From NCBI GenBank assembly GCA_963605535.1, contig CAVCXB010000063.1, positions 1 to 16,924 of the forward strand: DNA of 16,924 bases. Reading direction: 5' to 3'. The stretch's first letter is position 1, and every line of letters begins with the position of its first letter. The stretch is from Anthropogastromicrobium chipingensis_A. GTDB taxonomy: Bacteria; Bacillota; Clostridia; Lachnospirales; Lachnospiraceae. The notes beneath the pieces are model-generated. The model had not been told where the DNA came from. It saw only the letters and a list, made by a program, of their open reading frames with translations, and made no database searches. Both the position numbers and the translations under genes were made by a program. This document shows, in pieces, positions 7,201 to 14,432 of the stretch.

Positions 7201-7267
7201 AATACCCTTTTTGAAGCAATTCAGGAATCTCACTTATAGGATCATCCTCGCCTGCGCGGGGAATACC
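7178..7267 (-). CRISPR. Two-repeat type I-E-like CRISPR remnant
   Basis: Repeat 1 (minus-strand 7267-7239, 29 nt) starts GGTATTCCCCGCG and ends GATGATCC, which is the shape of type I-E repeats in Gram-positive bacteria. Repeat 2 (7206-7178) shares its first 13 bases exactly and keeps the palindromic core CCCCGCGTAAGCGGGG, but its 3' end has decayed to CTTTTTT. Between them lies a 32-nt spacer (7238-7207), the standard I-E spacer length. Decay of the 3' end of the last repeat is normal for the distal end of an array. No leader and no cas genes are present; the leader side is occupied by the GH28 fragment. With only two repeats this is called from repeat shape and spacing. Confidence 0.7.
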
Positions 7268-7986
7268 ATCACGTCCAGATTTAATTGCAATACAGTCATC
7301 CTGACTCTCGATTTCACAGCATGTAACACGTACATTTTTGCATGAATCTGGATCAAATCCGTCTCCATTTATTAGATCATACGGTGTGCCGTCCTCCGCA
7401 TATTTATTACAGATCTTCATATGGTCAAGCAATACATCTGTACAGAAGATCGGATGGACACACCATGCCGGTGACTGACGAATGATAATATCTCGTATTA
7501 TGACACCGTCAGTATTACGAAGCACAACCGCGCGACCTCGAATACCAAGTTTCGCCTCGTTTTCCAGCTTTCTTAGTACCGTACCGTTTGCGTCAATTGT
7601 TCCTTTTCCTTCTATTGTAATACTTTTCAAGCGCTTACTTGCGTCGGCGATATATCCCGTCTGATACCATTCATCCTCAATGCTGGTATCTCGAATATCA
7701 ACCGTATTGATCAGGCTTGCATGACAAAGCTGCTCTCTTCCTTCAAAACGATAACGACATAACGGATACTCGTCGAGGTTCGTACTGCCCAAAAGAACTG
7801 CGCCTTCTTCCACACAAAAACTCATTTCACTGTGCAAGAAAAGTGCTCCGCTAATAAATACACCTGATGGAATAAGGACCTGATCACCTACACCACAGGC
7901 ATCAATAGCGGCCTGAATTGCTTTTGTATTACATGTTTTTCCATCTGGGATGGCACCAAATTCAACTACATTATAAATTTTCATAA

Positions 7987-9042
7987 TTAATTAAGCTCTC
8001 CCTCATTTGCCTGTTCAATCTCAACATTATCAACATCATCCAAATTTTCAGAGTTTTTCATTGCTACTGCTACTACCTCATCCATATCCTCAAACTCAGC
8101 GCAAAGTACTGCCTGCCTCCAGTTTAAGCTTACTTTTGCCCGTTTGCCCTTTTCCTTTGCTGCCTCTTCGATGCCAATTAGAAGTTCCTTCAAGATTTCT
8201 CTTGTCAAATAACCGCCGCGCCAATGAAACAGAAATGGCTTTTTCTTTTTGGCGGCCTGCGCTGCACGCTTTTTGACTTCTTCCTGTTTGGTAAAAGAAA
8301 GCTTCTTTTCTAAATAATAGAAATGGCTGCCATCGGTGCATGGAACATGTTCCGTCATGATAGGCTCATGATCACGGAAAATGGCATCATCACCTAGATT
8401 AAAATAATCATGACGAGTCAACGTTTTGCTCAACGATAAATCGAATGTCGCATCCAGATGATAGTAGGTCTTTCCGATCTTTACGATATTCCAAGCATGG
8501 CGATATTTAATATTCTTTGCTGGATTTGCTTCGGAAATTACGACGATGCACCAGATCCCGAGCGCGTCGCACAAAACTTTGACCGACTTTGCAATGCCCT
8601 CGCAAACACCGACACCGTGACCAAGTGGGCCGATAATCTCATGTGAATAGGGCTTTTTAAGTTTATCGTAGTGTATATTTTCACAGATAAAATCGTGAAT
8701 ATATAATTCTTTTTCGAGTTCTGTCTTTGTACTTACGACTCTTGCAAGTTTTTCCACTCGCGCACTCATCGCCTTTTGCTGCTGGCGAATTGTCTTTTTA
8801 TCAAATAGGTACTCTGGCAAAATTTCAAGATTATCGGACTGCGGCCACTTACGTAGCTTAACTGTGACGACATAAAAAATCTCTGGGCAATCGAGCCGCA
8901 CCAAAAAGAAAATCATGCTAATTCGTGCAGGATCGGCATACGGCACGAGGAAATGATCCTCAAGTGCCGTCACTCCTGTTTTAATTGCATGATACACAGT
9001 CTGTTCCGACTTTGCTAAATGTTGATAGTAAAATGGTTCCAT
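7987..9042 (-). CDS. Transglutaminase-like (papain-fold) superfamily protein
   Basis: A soluble protein of 351 residues with a transglutaminase-like core. The Cys-His-Asp triad is clear: Cys147 in GVGVCEGIAKS, His182 in YRHAWNIVKIG, and Asp197 in YYHLDATFD. The segment before the core (IHDFICENIHYDKLK, 115-129) is the usual helix leading into this fold. Bacterial members act as proteases, amidases or cross-linking enzymes; the substrate here is unknown. There is no signal peptide or membrane helix, so it appears cytoplasmic, which is less common for the family. Residues 260-351 form a lysine-rich then acidic tail I do not recognise. AAGGAT lies about 9 nt before the ATG. It is 69 bp after the GH3 gene and 2 bp before the GH28 fragment, in one apparent operon. 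Confidence 0.85.
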   Translation of the reverse strand: MEPFYYQHLAKSEQTVYHAIKTGVTALEDHFLVPYADPARISMIFFLVRLDCPEIFYVVTVKLRKWPQSDNLEILPEYLFDKKTIRQQQKAMSARVEKLARVVSTKTELEKELYIHDFICENIHYDKLKKPYSHEIIGPLGHGVGVCEGIAKSVKVLCDALGIWCIVVISEANPAKNIKYRHAWNIVKIGKTYYHLDATFDLSLSKTLTRHDYFNLGDDAIFRDHEPIMTEHVPCTDGSHFYYLEKKLSFTKQEEVKKRAAQAAKKKKPFLFHWRGGYLTREILKELLIGIEEAAKEKGKRAKVSLNWRQAVLCAEFEDMDEVVAVAMKNSENLDDVDNVEIEQANEGELN

Positions 9043-9111
9043 TGTTGTTTATCCTTGCTGATTGTATTTTAATTCTTAATTCAGTCTTTCGATCATTTAT
9101 TTCTTATTATT

Positions 9112-11388
9112 TTATTCGTGATCAAGGGTGAGTCCAAAGCCAAACTCATAATAAGCGCCTTCTTCATCACGGTATGCGTATGCTTTTCCATTTTCATCTT
9201 TCATGTCATCTGGCATATACGCATCCTTCGCATAACCTGGAATATCATTTGGACTGATGCAAATGCCATTTTTGTCCACGGCAAGGACACTGTCATCCTT
9301 TGGAAGTGTCAGTGGCAGCTTTCCTGACGGTGCAAACTTTCCTTCAATAATGTCAAGAGCCGCATCAACGCTTGTATCAAAGCCAACTGTCAGTGCATCT
9401 GCACACTTTTCGATGTTTCCAATCTCCCACGCAAGCGTGACATTTACATGCGTGATGACTTTTTTACCCTTTTCCCGTATCTGAGTTGCGATCTGGACAA
9501 GACGCTTTAAACCAGAAAGAGTAGTTTCTTTGTGCGTACTCTCCATTGGCTTTCCATCGTCATCAACATCATGAACCGTTTTGTCCTCACAGATGTCTAA
9601 CTCCAGATAGCCCTTTGTTGCGGAGAAATACTCACCAGAAGATGGCGATACGAAAAAGATTGCTGCATCGGCTTGATCCGGATTTTCGGTCAATGTGTAG
9701 CCGCGCTTTGTAAGCAGTTCGCGAAGCTGCTTCGTAGCGTTTTGTCCATCCTGTTCTTTTTTATGAAAAGCCTCCGCATAAATTTTTTGTGTCTCATTTG
9801 ATGTTGATGGCACTACTGGAAGCGCATTTTTATTTTTCAAGAGTACAACTGATTTTCTGTGTACCGCAGCTGCTTCACTCCAATCTGCGGCATTCGCAAC
9901 AGCCTCTTTTGCTGCCTTGCAATCGCGATATGGATTTTCAAACATACCAAGCGCAAACAATTCAATTAATGTTCTCGTTACTGCGCGGTCAAGTGCCTCA
10001 TCCGTCAGCACAAGATCCTTTTTCTGAAAGCCCTCTGGTACCTTATAGGTATCATAGTAACCATTTTTGCCGCGCTCGTAGGACTCTTTTGCTTCCTTCT
10101 GGTCAAATAGACCTGAAATCAGATCGACACCAGACTGCGTAACAGCAAAGCCGATTCGCTCCGGAACGTCCAGTTTTTCTACGCCCCAGCACATGTTATG
10201 GAGAATACCGGTATCGGAATTGATATATCCCTTAAAGCCCATCTCATCTCGCAAAACGCCCTGAATAAATGCTTTGTTGTATGCAAAACCAAACGGATGG
10301 AATGGAATTTCTGTTCCGTTTAAGCTCTTCTGTGGTGCACTCTTATCTGCTGATGGCTTGGAATAATATGGCATAATGGAAGAAGCATGATATTTTACTG
10401 CCGGACGAAATGATGGCAGATGATACGTGCGCAAACTATCCTGCGTTGCGTATACATTCCACTGACCTGCTGCATAATGTGGGTCGAACCCATTTTCTCT
10501 GGCTCCGCCTCCTGGAAAATGCTTTGCAGTCATTGCCACGCCATCCGATGTGACGCCATCCTCACTTCCCTGAATGCCAGGAATCAGATGTTCAAAGATC
10601 TTTGTAATTAAATCTGGATGCTCGCCAAATGTACCGTAGGTGCGCTGCCAACGAGGAGCGGTCACACAGTCTGCCATATACATATAACCTTTTTTCATAC
10701 CTACAGCATCCCACTCGCGGCGAACACAGTCTGCAAAGCGATCAACCAGCGCAAACGGATCCGTACGCTCACCCAACACGGCTGCTGCGATTCCAAGTGT
10801 ACCCGGCCATGTAGCAAATACACCTGCGGCATCGTTCATACCATACACCAGCTCGCCATTTTCATTTCTGGAGTTGGATACGAGCTGAACTGGGACAAAA
10901 TGCTCACACTCTTCTGCTGTAGCCTGTAACTGATTCTGCCAGTCTGCAAGATCCTCTGCCGATGGATTCGCACGAAGAATCAGATGACGTGAAAACCAAT
11001 CTTTAATCAGTGTTGTTGTTCCTGGAAGATTCTGCTCACCAAAGATTGTTTTTCCACAAAATACAGCTTCATCCATTGTGCCAGACTCGTCCAGCTCTGG
11101 CTTATAGCCCGGCACTGCCATCGGACCAGACGGCGGATATTTTCCCATTCTCCAGTCTGAAATAAATAATTGTGCCATCTTTTCTTCTGTTGTGAGTGTT
11201 TTTACATAGGCTGCTGCGCGCTCATGCGGTGTCTTTCGCCAGTCGTTTACCACGCTCACACTTCCGCTTCCATCAATATCTTTAAAATATAAATTACCTT
11301 CTGTAATTACATTGCGTTCAACTGTTGTAATCACTGGTCCATTTTCATTTTTATAAGTCACAAAGGACTCAGATGCTTTCTTTGCCAT
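9112..11388 (-). CDS. Glycoside hydrolase family 3 protein (beta-glucosidase/xylosidase-like)
   Basis: A two-domain GH3 enzyme of 758 residues that should cleave terminal beta-linked sugars. The ATG at 11388 is preferred over 11427: the longer start would overlap the upstream gene, while AGAAGGAG lies just after that gene's stop and upstream of 11388. The N-terminal TIM barrel contains RWQRTYGTFGEHPDL (about 246-260), the KHFPGGG substrate loop (289-295) and GFKGYINSDTG, whose Asp392 fits the GH3 nucleophile. The C-terminal alpha/beta sandwich begins near AAVHRKSVVLLKNKNALPV and includes the GKLPLTLP motif. There is no signal peptide, so it is likely intracellular. Natural substrate cannot be set from sequence. 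It is second in the operon after the nucleotidyltransferase gene, 20 bp downstream. Confidence 0.92.
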   Translation of the reverse strand: MAKKASESFVTYKNENGPVITTVERNVITEGNLYFKDIDGSGSVSVVNDWRKTPHERAAAYVKTLTTEEKMAQLFISDWRMGKYPPSGPMAVPGYKPELDESGTMDEAVFCGKTIFGEQNLPGTTTLIKDWFSRHLILRANPSAEDLADWQNQLQATAEECEHFVPVQLVSNSRNENGELVYGMNDAAGVFATWPGTLGIAAAVLGERTDPFALVDRFADCVRREWDAVGMKKGYMYMADCVTAPRWQRTYGTFGEHPDLITKIFEHLIPGIQGSEDGVTSDGVAMTAKHFPGGGARENGFDPHYAAGQWNVYATQDSLRTYHLPSFRPAVKYHASSIMPYYSKPSADKSAPQKSLNGTEIPFHPFGFAYNKAFIQGVLRDEMGFKGYINSDTGILHNMCWGVEKLDVPERIGFAVTQSGVDLISGLFDQKEAKESYERGKNGYYDTYKVPEGFQKKDLVLTDEALDRAVTRTLIELFALGMFENPYRDCKAAKEAVANAADWSEAAAVHRKSVVLLKNKNALPVVPSTSNETQKIYAEAFHKKEQDGQNATKQLRELLTKRGYTLTENPDQADAAIFFVSPSSGEYFSATKGYLELDICEDKTVHDVDDDGKPMESTHKETTLSGLKRLVQIATQIREKGKKVITHVNVTLAWEIGNIEKCADALTVGFDTSVDAALDIIEGKFAPSGKLPLTLPKDDSVLAVDKNGICISPNDIPGYAKDAYMPDDMKDENGKAYAYRDEEGAYYEFGFGLTLDHE

Positions 11389-11408
11389 ATTCCTTTTTTC
11401 TCCTTCTT

Positions 11409-12281
11409 TTATAAAGCCAATGCCCACTTGAAATATTCCTTTGCGGCATCTGCTTCTGTTTGGTTATACGTTGTCCCCAAATATCCGGCAACCTCCTTTG
11501 CCGTCTCCTCAAATAATGCAACCATTGTCTTTGTCGCACACTTTATTGCCTCATGCACACAGGATGGTACTGTCGCAAGATAGCGATTCCAAACTTCAGG
11601 TGTCAAATAGCGATTCATATATTTTCCCGATTTTCCCACACTAACGGACCAATCATTTTCTGCGCCAATTTTCCAGCCAAGCATAACGCTAAGGCACGGG
11701 CGCACCACATCATAGAGCATATCCATCGCATAGGTCAGCTCTCTGCGGGCCAGTCCCTTCGCAATGTTATTTAAACACCAATAAAACTCATTGCATTCAC
11801 AATGATACTCATTCACGGTTGGCTTTTTCACATAATGATCCGCATCCGACTCCTCCGGAATATCCCCATATCGCCCATCCTTATCCAATAAAATACGGCA
11901 CAAACGATCGGATCGGATATCTGCATCCGCATATTCAACAGAGCTTACATGAATATCAACGCGATTTCCGTCTGTAAAGATTGCCAGCCAACCAAACGTC
12001 TCCTCCAGATTGCATTCTCTTCCAAGAAGCTCATCATTTGCCTCCGGCATCTGCATATAAAGAACCGTTCCAAAATGATTGATCCAATCTGGATTTTCAC
12101 GGTAAGGTTTCGTGTCTGTCACAACATAAACTACATCGTAATCCTGAAATTTGTCATGTGGTGCATTCGGGTTTGTTCGTGAGCCATTTAGATAAACGGC
12201 ACGCACTCGTTCATCCTCTTTGGCCGTCTGTAAAATCAGATGCATCATCTCATCTTCGCTTCTCATTGTTTTTTCCAGCAT
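11409..12281 (-). CDS. ANT(6)/AadE-like aminoglycoside 6-adenylyltransferase family protein
   Basis: A nucleotidyltransferase of 290 residues close in pattern to AadE/ANT(6), which adenylylates streptomycin. Matching segments are MRSEDEMMHLIL (6-17), VYLNGSRTNPNAPHDKFQDYD (29-49), TDTKPYRENPDWINHFG (55-71), LLGRECNLEETFGWL (85-99), DGNRVDIHV (104-112) and VKKPTVNEY. Asp47, Asp49 and Asp109 are placed as the metal-binding acidic residues. The ATG at 12281 has AGAGG six bases upstream; the ATG at 12266 (MRSE, as in ANT(6)) is the alternative and has a weaker site. Chromosomal ANT(6) relatives are common in Clostridia and do not always give resistance, so a streptomycin phenotype is not established. 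Leading an operon with glycosidases is an odd context for a resistance gene. Confidence 0.88.
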   Translation of the reverse strand: MLEKTMRSEDEMMHLILQTAKEDERVRAVYLNGSRTNPNAPHDKFQDYDVVYVVTDTKPYRENPDWINHFGTVLYMQMPEANDELLGRECNLEETFGWLAIFTDGNRVDIHVSSVEYADADIRSDRLCRILLDKDGRYGDIPEESDADHYVKKPTVNEYHCECNEFYWCLNNIAKGLARRELTYAMDMLYDVVRPCLSVMLGWKIGAENDWSVSVGKSGKYMNRYLTPEVWNRYLATVPSCVHEAIKCATKTMVALFEETAKEVAGYLGTTYNQTEADAAKEYFKWALAL

Positions 12282-12358
12282 TCAATGCCTCTTTTTCTTT
12301 TGAACAATACAATTTTTTGACAACATTTGTCGCTCTTTCACCCTTTACTCATGGTGTC

Positions 12359-12387
12359 ATCATATCAAATTTTTAAGGTTCTGGCAA
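12359..12387 (-). promoter_or_regulatory. Promoter of the nucleotidyltransferase-GH3 operon
   Basis: On the minus strand TTGCCA (12387-12382), a 17-bp spacer and TATGAT (12364-12359). The start would be about 70 nt before the nucleotidyltransferase ATG. Its -35 box forms half of a dyad shared with the divergent promoter. Confidence 0.75.
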
Positions 12388-12399
12388 GGTGTCTTGCCA
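12382..12399. promoter_or_regulatory. 18-bp dyad joining the two divergent -35 boxes
   Basis: TGGCAAG-GTGT-CTTGCCA is a perfect 7-bp inverted repeat with a 4-bp centre. Each arm contains the -35 box of one of the two outward-facing promoters. A dimer bound here would block or reshape both at once. The regulator is unknown. Confidence 0.55.
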
Positions 12400-12422
12400 A
12401 AGCACAGTGCGGATGTTAGAAT
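12394..12422 (+). promoter_or_regulatory. Promoter of the bceR-bceS genes
   Basis: TTGCCA (12394-12399), a 17-bp spacer and TAGAAT (12417-12422). Transcription would start near 12429, just before the TTCACGG leader element. Confidence 0.7.
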
Positions 12423-12432
12423 AAGACTACTA

Positions 12433-12477
12433 TTCACGGTTCATAATCTTCGTAAAACTCCCCCCGTGAACAACAAC
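12433..12477 (+). repeat. Structured leader element B: TTCACGG/CCGTGAA helix
   Basis: TTCACGG (12433-12439) pairs exactly with CCGTGAA (12464-12470) across a 24-nt loop. The 3' part (12451-12477) matches the element before the MerR gene at 24 of 27 positions. It lies in the 5' untranslated region of bceR. Function unknown. Confidence 0.6.
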
Positions 12478-12520
12478 AAATGAAAACGAAAATAAAACGA
12501 AGAAAGGACAAACAAACGCA

Positions 12521-13207
12521 ATGGAAAATCCGGTATACAAGCTATTAATTGTCGAGGACGATCCCGGCATCGCACAGGCAATTCAAACTCAGGCATCCAT
12601 GTGGAATTTTGACGTTCGCATCGCCGAAAACTTTCGGGATATCACCGGGGAAGTGACCGCATTTTCCCCGCATATCATTTTGCTCGATATCACACTTCCG
12701 TTTTTTAACGGCTATCACTGGTGCAGCGAAATCCGCAAATTTTCACGTGTGCCAATCATCTTTATTTCTTCGGCCTCCGATAACATGAACATCATCATGG
12801 CAATGAATCTTGGTGCAGATGATTTTGTCGCAAAGCCATTTGATTTAAATGTACTGCTTGCAAAAATTCAGGCACTTCTTCGCAGAAGCTATGATTTTGC
12901 GCCGACCTCCAATGTGCTTGCACATCGCGGTGCTCTGTTAAATTTAAATGACCACACGCTAAGCTTTAATGGCGAAGATATCCCGTTAACCAAAAATGAA
13001 TATCGCATTTTGTCCTGCCTGATGGAGCAAAAAGGAAAGGTAATCAGCCGTGAAAAACTGATGGAACGCCTCTGGGAAACCGATCAGTTTGTGGATGAAA
13101 ATACACTGACAGTTAATATCAATCGCCTTCGCAAAAAACTCGATGGTGCTGGACTGACTCATTTTATTACAACAAAATTTGGTGTCGGATATCTGATTGA
13201 AAGCTAA
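12521..13207 (+). CDS. bceR: OmpR-family response regulator, BceR-like
   Basis: A cytoplasmic two-component response regulator of 228 residues. The receiver domain (about 6-118) has the acidic pair Asp13-Asp14, the phospho-acceptor Asp56 in HIILLDITLP, Ser84 in FISSASD and Lys105 in FVAKPFD. The C-terminal winged helix (about 132-228) shows LTKNEYRILSCLMEQKGKVISREKLMERLW and NINRLRKKL, then the usual GVGYLIES end. The overall form and the partner kinase with two close membrane helices place it in the BceR/GraR/VraR-like group that controls peptide-detoxification ABC transporters. AAAGGA is 12 nt before the ATG, slightly far. The likely target is the dyad at 14333-14348 in front of bceA. The symbol is by family, not proven orthology. 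Confidence 0.92.
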   Translation: MENPVYKLLIVEDDPGIAQAIQTQASMWNFDVRIAENFRDITGEVTAFSPHIILLDITLPFFNGYHWCSEIRKFSRVPIIFISSASDNMNIIMAMNLGADDFVAKPFDLNVLLAKIQALLRRSYDFAPTSNVLAHRGALLNLNDHTLSFNGEDIPLTKNEYRILSCLMEQKGKVISREKLMERLWETDQFVDENTLTVNINRLRKKLDGAGLTHFITTKFGVGYLIES

Positions 13208-13212
13208 TTGAA

Positions 13213-13239
13213 AATTAACGCATTAAGAATTAACGCATT
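13213..13239 (+). repeat. Short direct repeat between bceR and bceS
   Basis: AATTAACGCATT occurs twice with a 15-bp period (13213-13224 and 13228-13239) in the 81-bp gap between the two genes. It lies in an A/T-rich stretch, and no function is evident. Confidence 0.5.
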
Positions 13240-13288
13240 GAAAAATTTCATTTGCTTGCCAATTGCTTACATTCTGAAAGGATTTACG

Positions 13289-14302
13289 ATGTCACTACTT
13301 TTTTCTTATTTAAAACAGCAGCTAAAATACATTTTACTATTTTCGCTGTTTTCTATTATTTTTGCCATCACTTTTTTCTTTTACCAATTTCCCCTAGAGG
13401 CGGTATTTTATCCGGCACTTCTGTGTGTCTGCTTTGGTATTCTATTTTTCATCTTAGATTTCGCCAAAACAAAAAAACTTCATACAAAACTTACAGAGCT
13501 TTCCAATCTGACTGATCTTTCGGTTGATATGATTCGCGCACTTCCGCAGGCCAATTCGATTGAAAACACAGATTATCAGCTTTTGCTGTCTGGTCTTGCC
13601 GAGCAGATCTCGGATCTAAAGACGACACAATCTACGCGCTTTACAGATATGATTGATTATTACACCGTGTGGGTTCACCAGATTAAAACGCCGATTTCCT
13701 CCATGCGCCTGACACTCCAAAATGAGGATTCACCGCTCGCGCGCAAGCTTTCCTGCGACTTGTCGCGCATTGAGCAGTATGTGGAGATGGTGCTAGCGTT
13801 TCTTCGTTTGGATTCCGACTCGAGTGATTATGTCTTTAAAATGCATGAGCTTGACCCACTGCTTCGCCAGTCCATCCGCCGCTTTTCTTCTGAATTTATT
13901 GACCGTAAGCTTCGCTTGGATTACACACCGCCAAATGAAACAACTGGCACGGTTCGCATGATTACCGATGACAAATGGTTTTGCTTTGTCGTTGAGCAGC
14001 TTCTCTCGAATGCCCTCAAATATACGCGAACTGGAACAATTTCGATTTTCTTTTCACAGGCGAAGGTGCTGTGCATTCGCGACACCGGCATCGGTATTGC
14101 GCCGCAAGATCTTCCGCGAATCTTTGAAAAGGGTTACACTGGCTGCAATGGACGCACCGATAAAAAAGCGAGTGGACTCGGACTCTACCTGTGCAAACAA
14201 ATCTGTCGAAATCTCGGTATCGGTCTCTCGATTACCTCCGAGATCGGAGATGGCACCTGTGTCTACCTTTATCTGGACCAGTATCCTCTCAAGGCAGAAT
14301 AA
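13289..14302 (+). CDS. bceS: Intramembrane-sensing sensor histidine kinase, BceS-like
   Basis: A membrane-bound kinase of 337 residues. The frame is open from a TTG at 13208, but ATG 13289 is chosen: GAAAGGA ends 6 nt upstream and the protein then starts just before its first membrane helix. Two helices, about residues 14-32 and 38-57, are separated by only a few residues, so there is no extracellular sensor domain. This is the mark of intramembrane-sensing kinases that rely on their ABC transporter to detect peptides. His130 in VWVHQIKTPI is the phosphorylated histidine. The ATPase domain shows LLSNALKY (238-245, N box), DTGIGI (265-270, G1), RIFEKGY (F box) and SGLGLY (295-300, G2). It follows bceR by 81 bp and is on the same transcript. 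Confidence 0.93.
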   Translation: MSLLFSYLKQQLKYILLFSLFSIIFAITFFFYQFPLEAVFYPALLCVCFGILFFILDFAKTKKLHTKLTELSNLTDLSVDMIRALPQANSIENTDYQLLLSGLAEQISDLKTTQSTRFTDMIDYYTVWVHQIKTPISSMRLTLQNEDSPLARKLSCDLSRIEQYVEMVLAFLRLDSDSSDYVFKMHELDPLLRQSIRRFSSEFIDRKLRLDYTPPNETTGTVRMITDDKWFCFVVEQLLSNALKYTRTGTISIFFSQAKVLCIRDTGIGIAPQDLPRIFEKGYTGCNGRTDKKASGLGLYLCKQICRNLGIGLSITSEIGDGTCVYLYLDQYPLKAE

Positions 14303-14332
14303 AACAAAATAATAGTTACCATATTTTTATTT

Positions 14333-14348
14333 CTTACACTATTGTAAG
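14333..14348 (+). promoter_or_regulatory. BceR-type operator (TTACA-N4-TGTAA dyad)
   Basis: CTTACA-CTAT-TGTAAG is a perfect 6-bp inverted repeat with a 4-bp centre. It fits the TNACA-N4-TGTAA consensus known for BceR-like regulators in Firmicutes. It ends 30 bp upstream of the predicted bceA -35 box, a suitable place for an activator, and links the regulator at 12521 to this transporter. Confidence 0.75.
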
Positions 14349-14354
14349 TTTTGG

Positions 14355-14397
14355 AACAGGAAATGTAAGCCACTTCGATGGCAATGCATTTCCTGTT
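14355..14397 (+). repeat. 11-bp perfect inverted repeat overlapping the bceA promoter
   Basis: AACAGGAAATG (14355-14365) and CATTTCCTGTT (14387-14397) are exact complements. A second pair, GCCA/TGGC (14369-14372 and 14379-14382), nests inside. The T-run after it is short (TTTT), so it could be a weak terminator for the bceS transcript. Its 3' half overlaps the -35 box and spacer of the bceA promoter. Confidence 0.6.
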
Positions 14398-14407
14398 TTG
14401 TTATACT
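14379..14407 (+). promoter_or_regulatory. Predicted bceA promoter
   Basis: TGGCAA (14379-14384), a 17-bp spacer and TATACT (14402-14407). The good -10 box and poor -35 box suit an activated promoter; a BceR-type dyad lies upstream. The leader would be about 150 nt. Confidence 0.6.
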
Positions 14408-14432
14408 ATGCCCTGTAAGAAGGAAACAAAGT

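Larger units (their letters stand above)
7094..7984 (-). pseudogene. GH28 polygalacturonase-like gene, 3' half lost
   Basis: GH28 enzymes hydrolyse polygalacturonan or related pectic galacturonides with a right-handed beta-helix. Residues 1-239 are a normal GH28 N-terminal half: FGAIPDGKTCNTKAIQAAID (9-28), IPSGVFISGALFLHS (38-52), INGDGFDPDSC (205-215) and SQDDCIAIKSGRD (227-239). These supply the first catalytic Asp region and the Asp229-Asp230 pair. The family then needs a GHG motif and an RIK motif further on; both are missing. From codon 240 the frame reads through a CRISPR-type repeat, a 32-nt spacer, a second repeat and the alpha-galactosidase promoter, adding 57 meaningless codons. 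Family members are usually about 450-520 residues. The ATG is 2 nt after the stop of the transglutaminase-like gene, with GGGAG 13 nt upstream. It should be inactive. Alternative: an assembly chimera at 7267. Confidence 0.85.

Noticed and set aside
7207..7238. The GH28 open frame continuing as real protein through the repeat region
   Set aside because: Codons 240-296 translate CRISPR-like repeats, a spacer and a promoter and match no GH28 segment.
11389..11427. Upstream ATG for the GH3 gene
   Set aside because: It would overlap the nucleotidyltransferase gene and skip the AGAAGGAG site; ATG 11388 fits better.
12479..12500. Possible CcpA (cre) site near TGAAAACGAAAATA
   Set aside because: The first half fits loosely but the 3' half of the consensus is missing and the area is simply A-rich.
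13208..13288. TTG start extending the BceS-like kinase by 27 codons
   Set aside because: No ribosome binding site precedes 13208, the extension contains a non-coding-looking direct repeat, and ATG 13289 has GAAAGGA upstream at good spacing.
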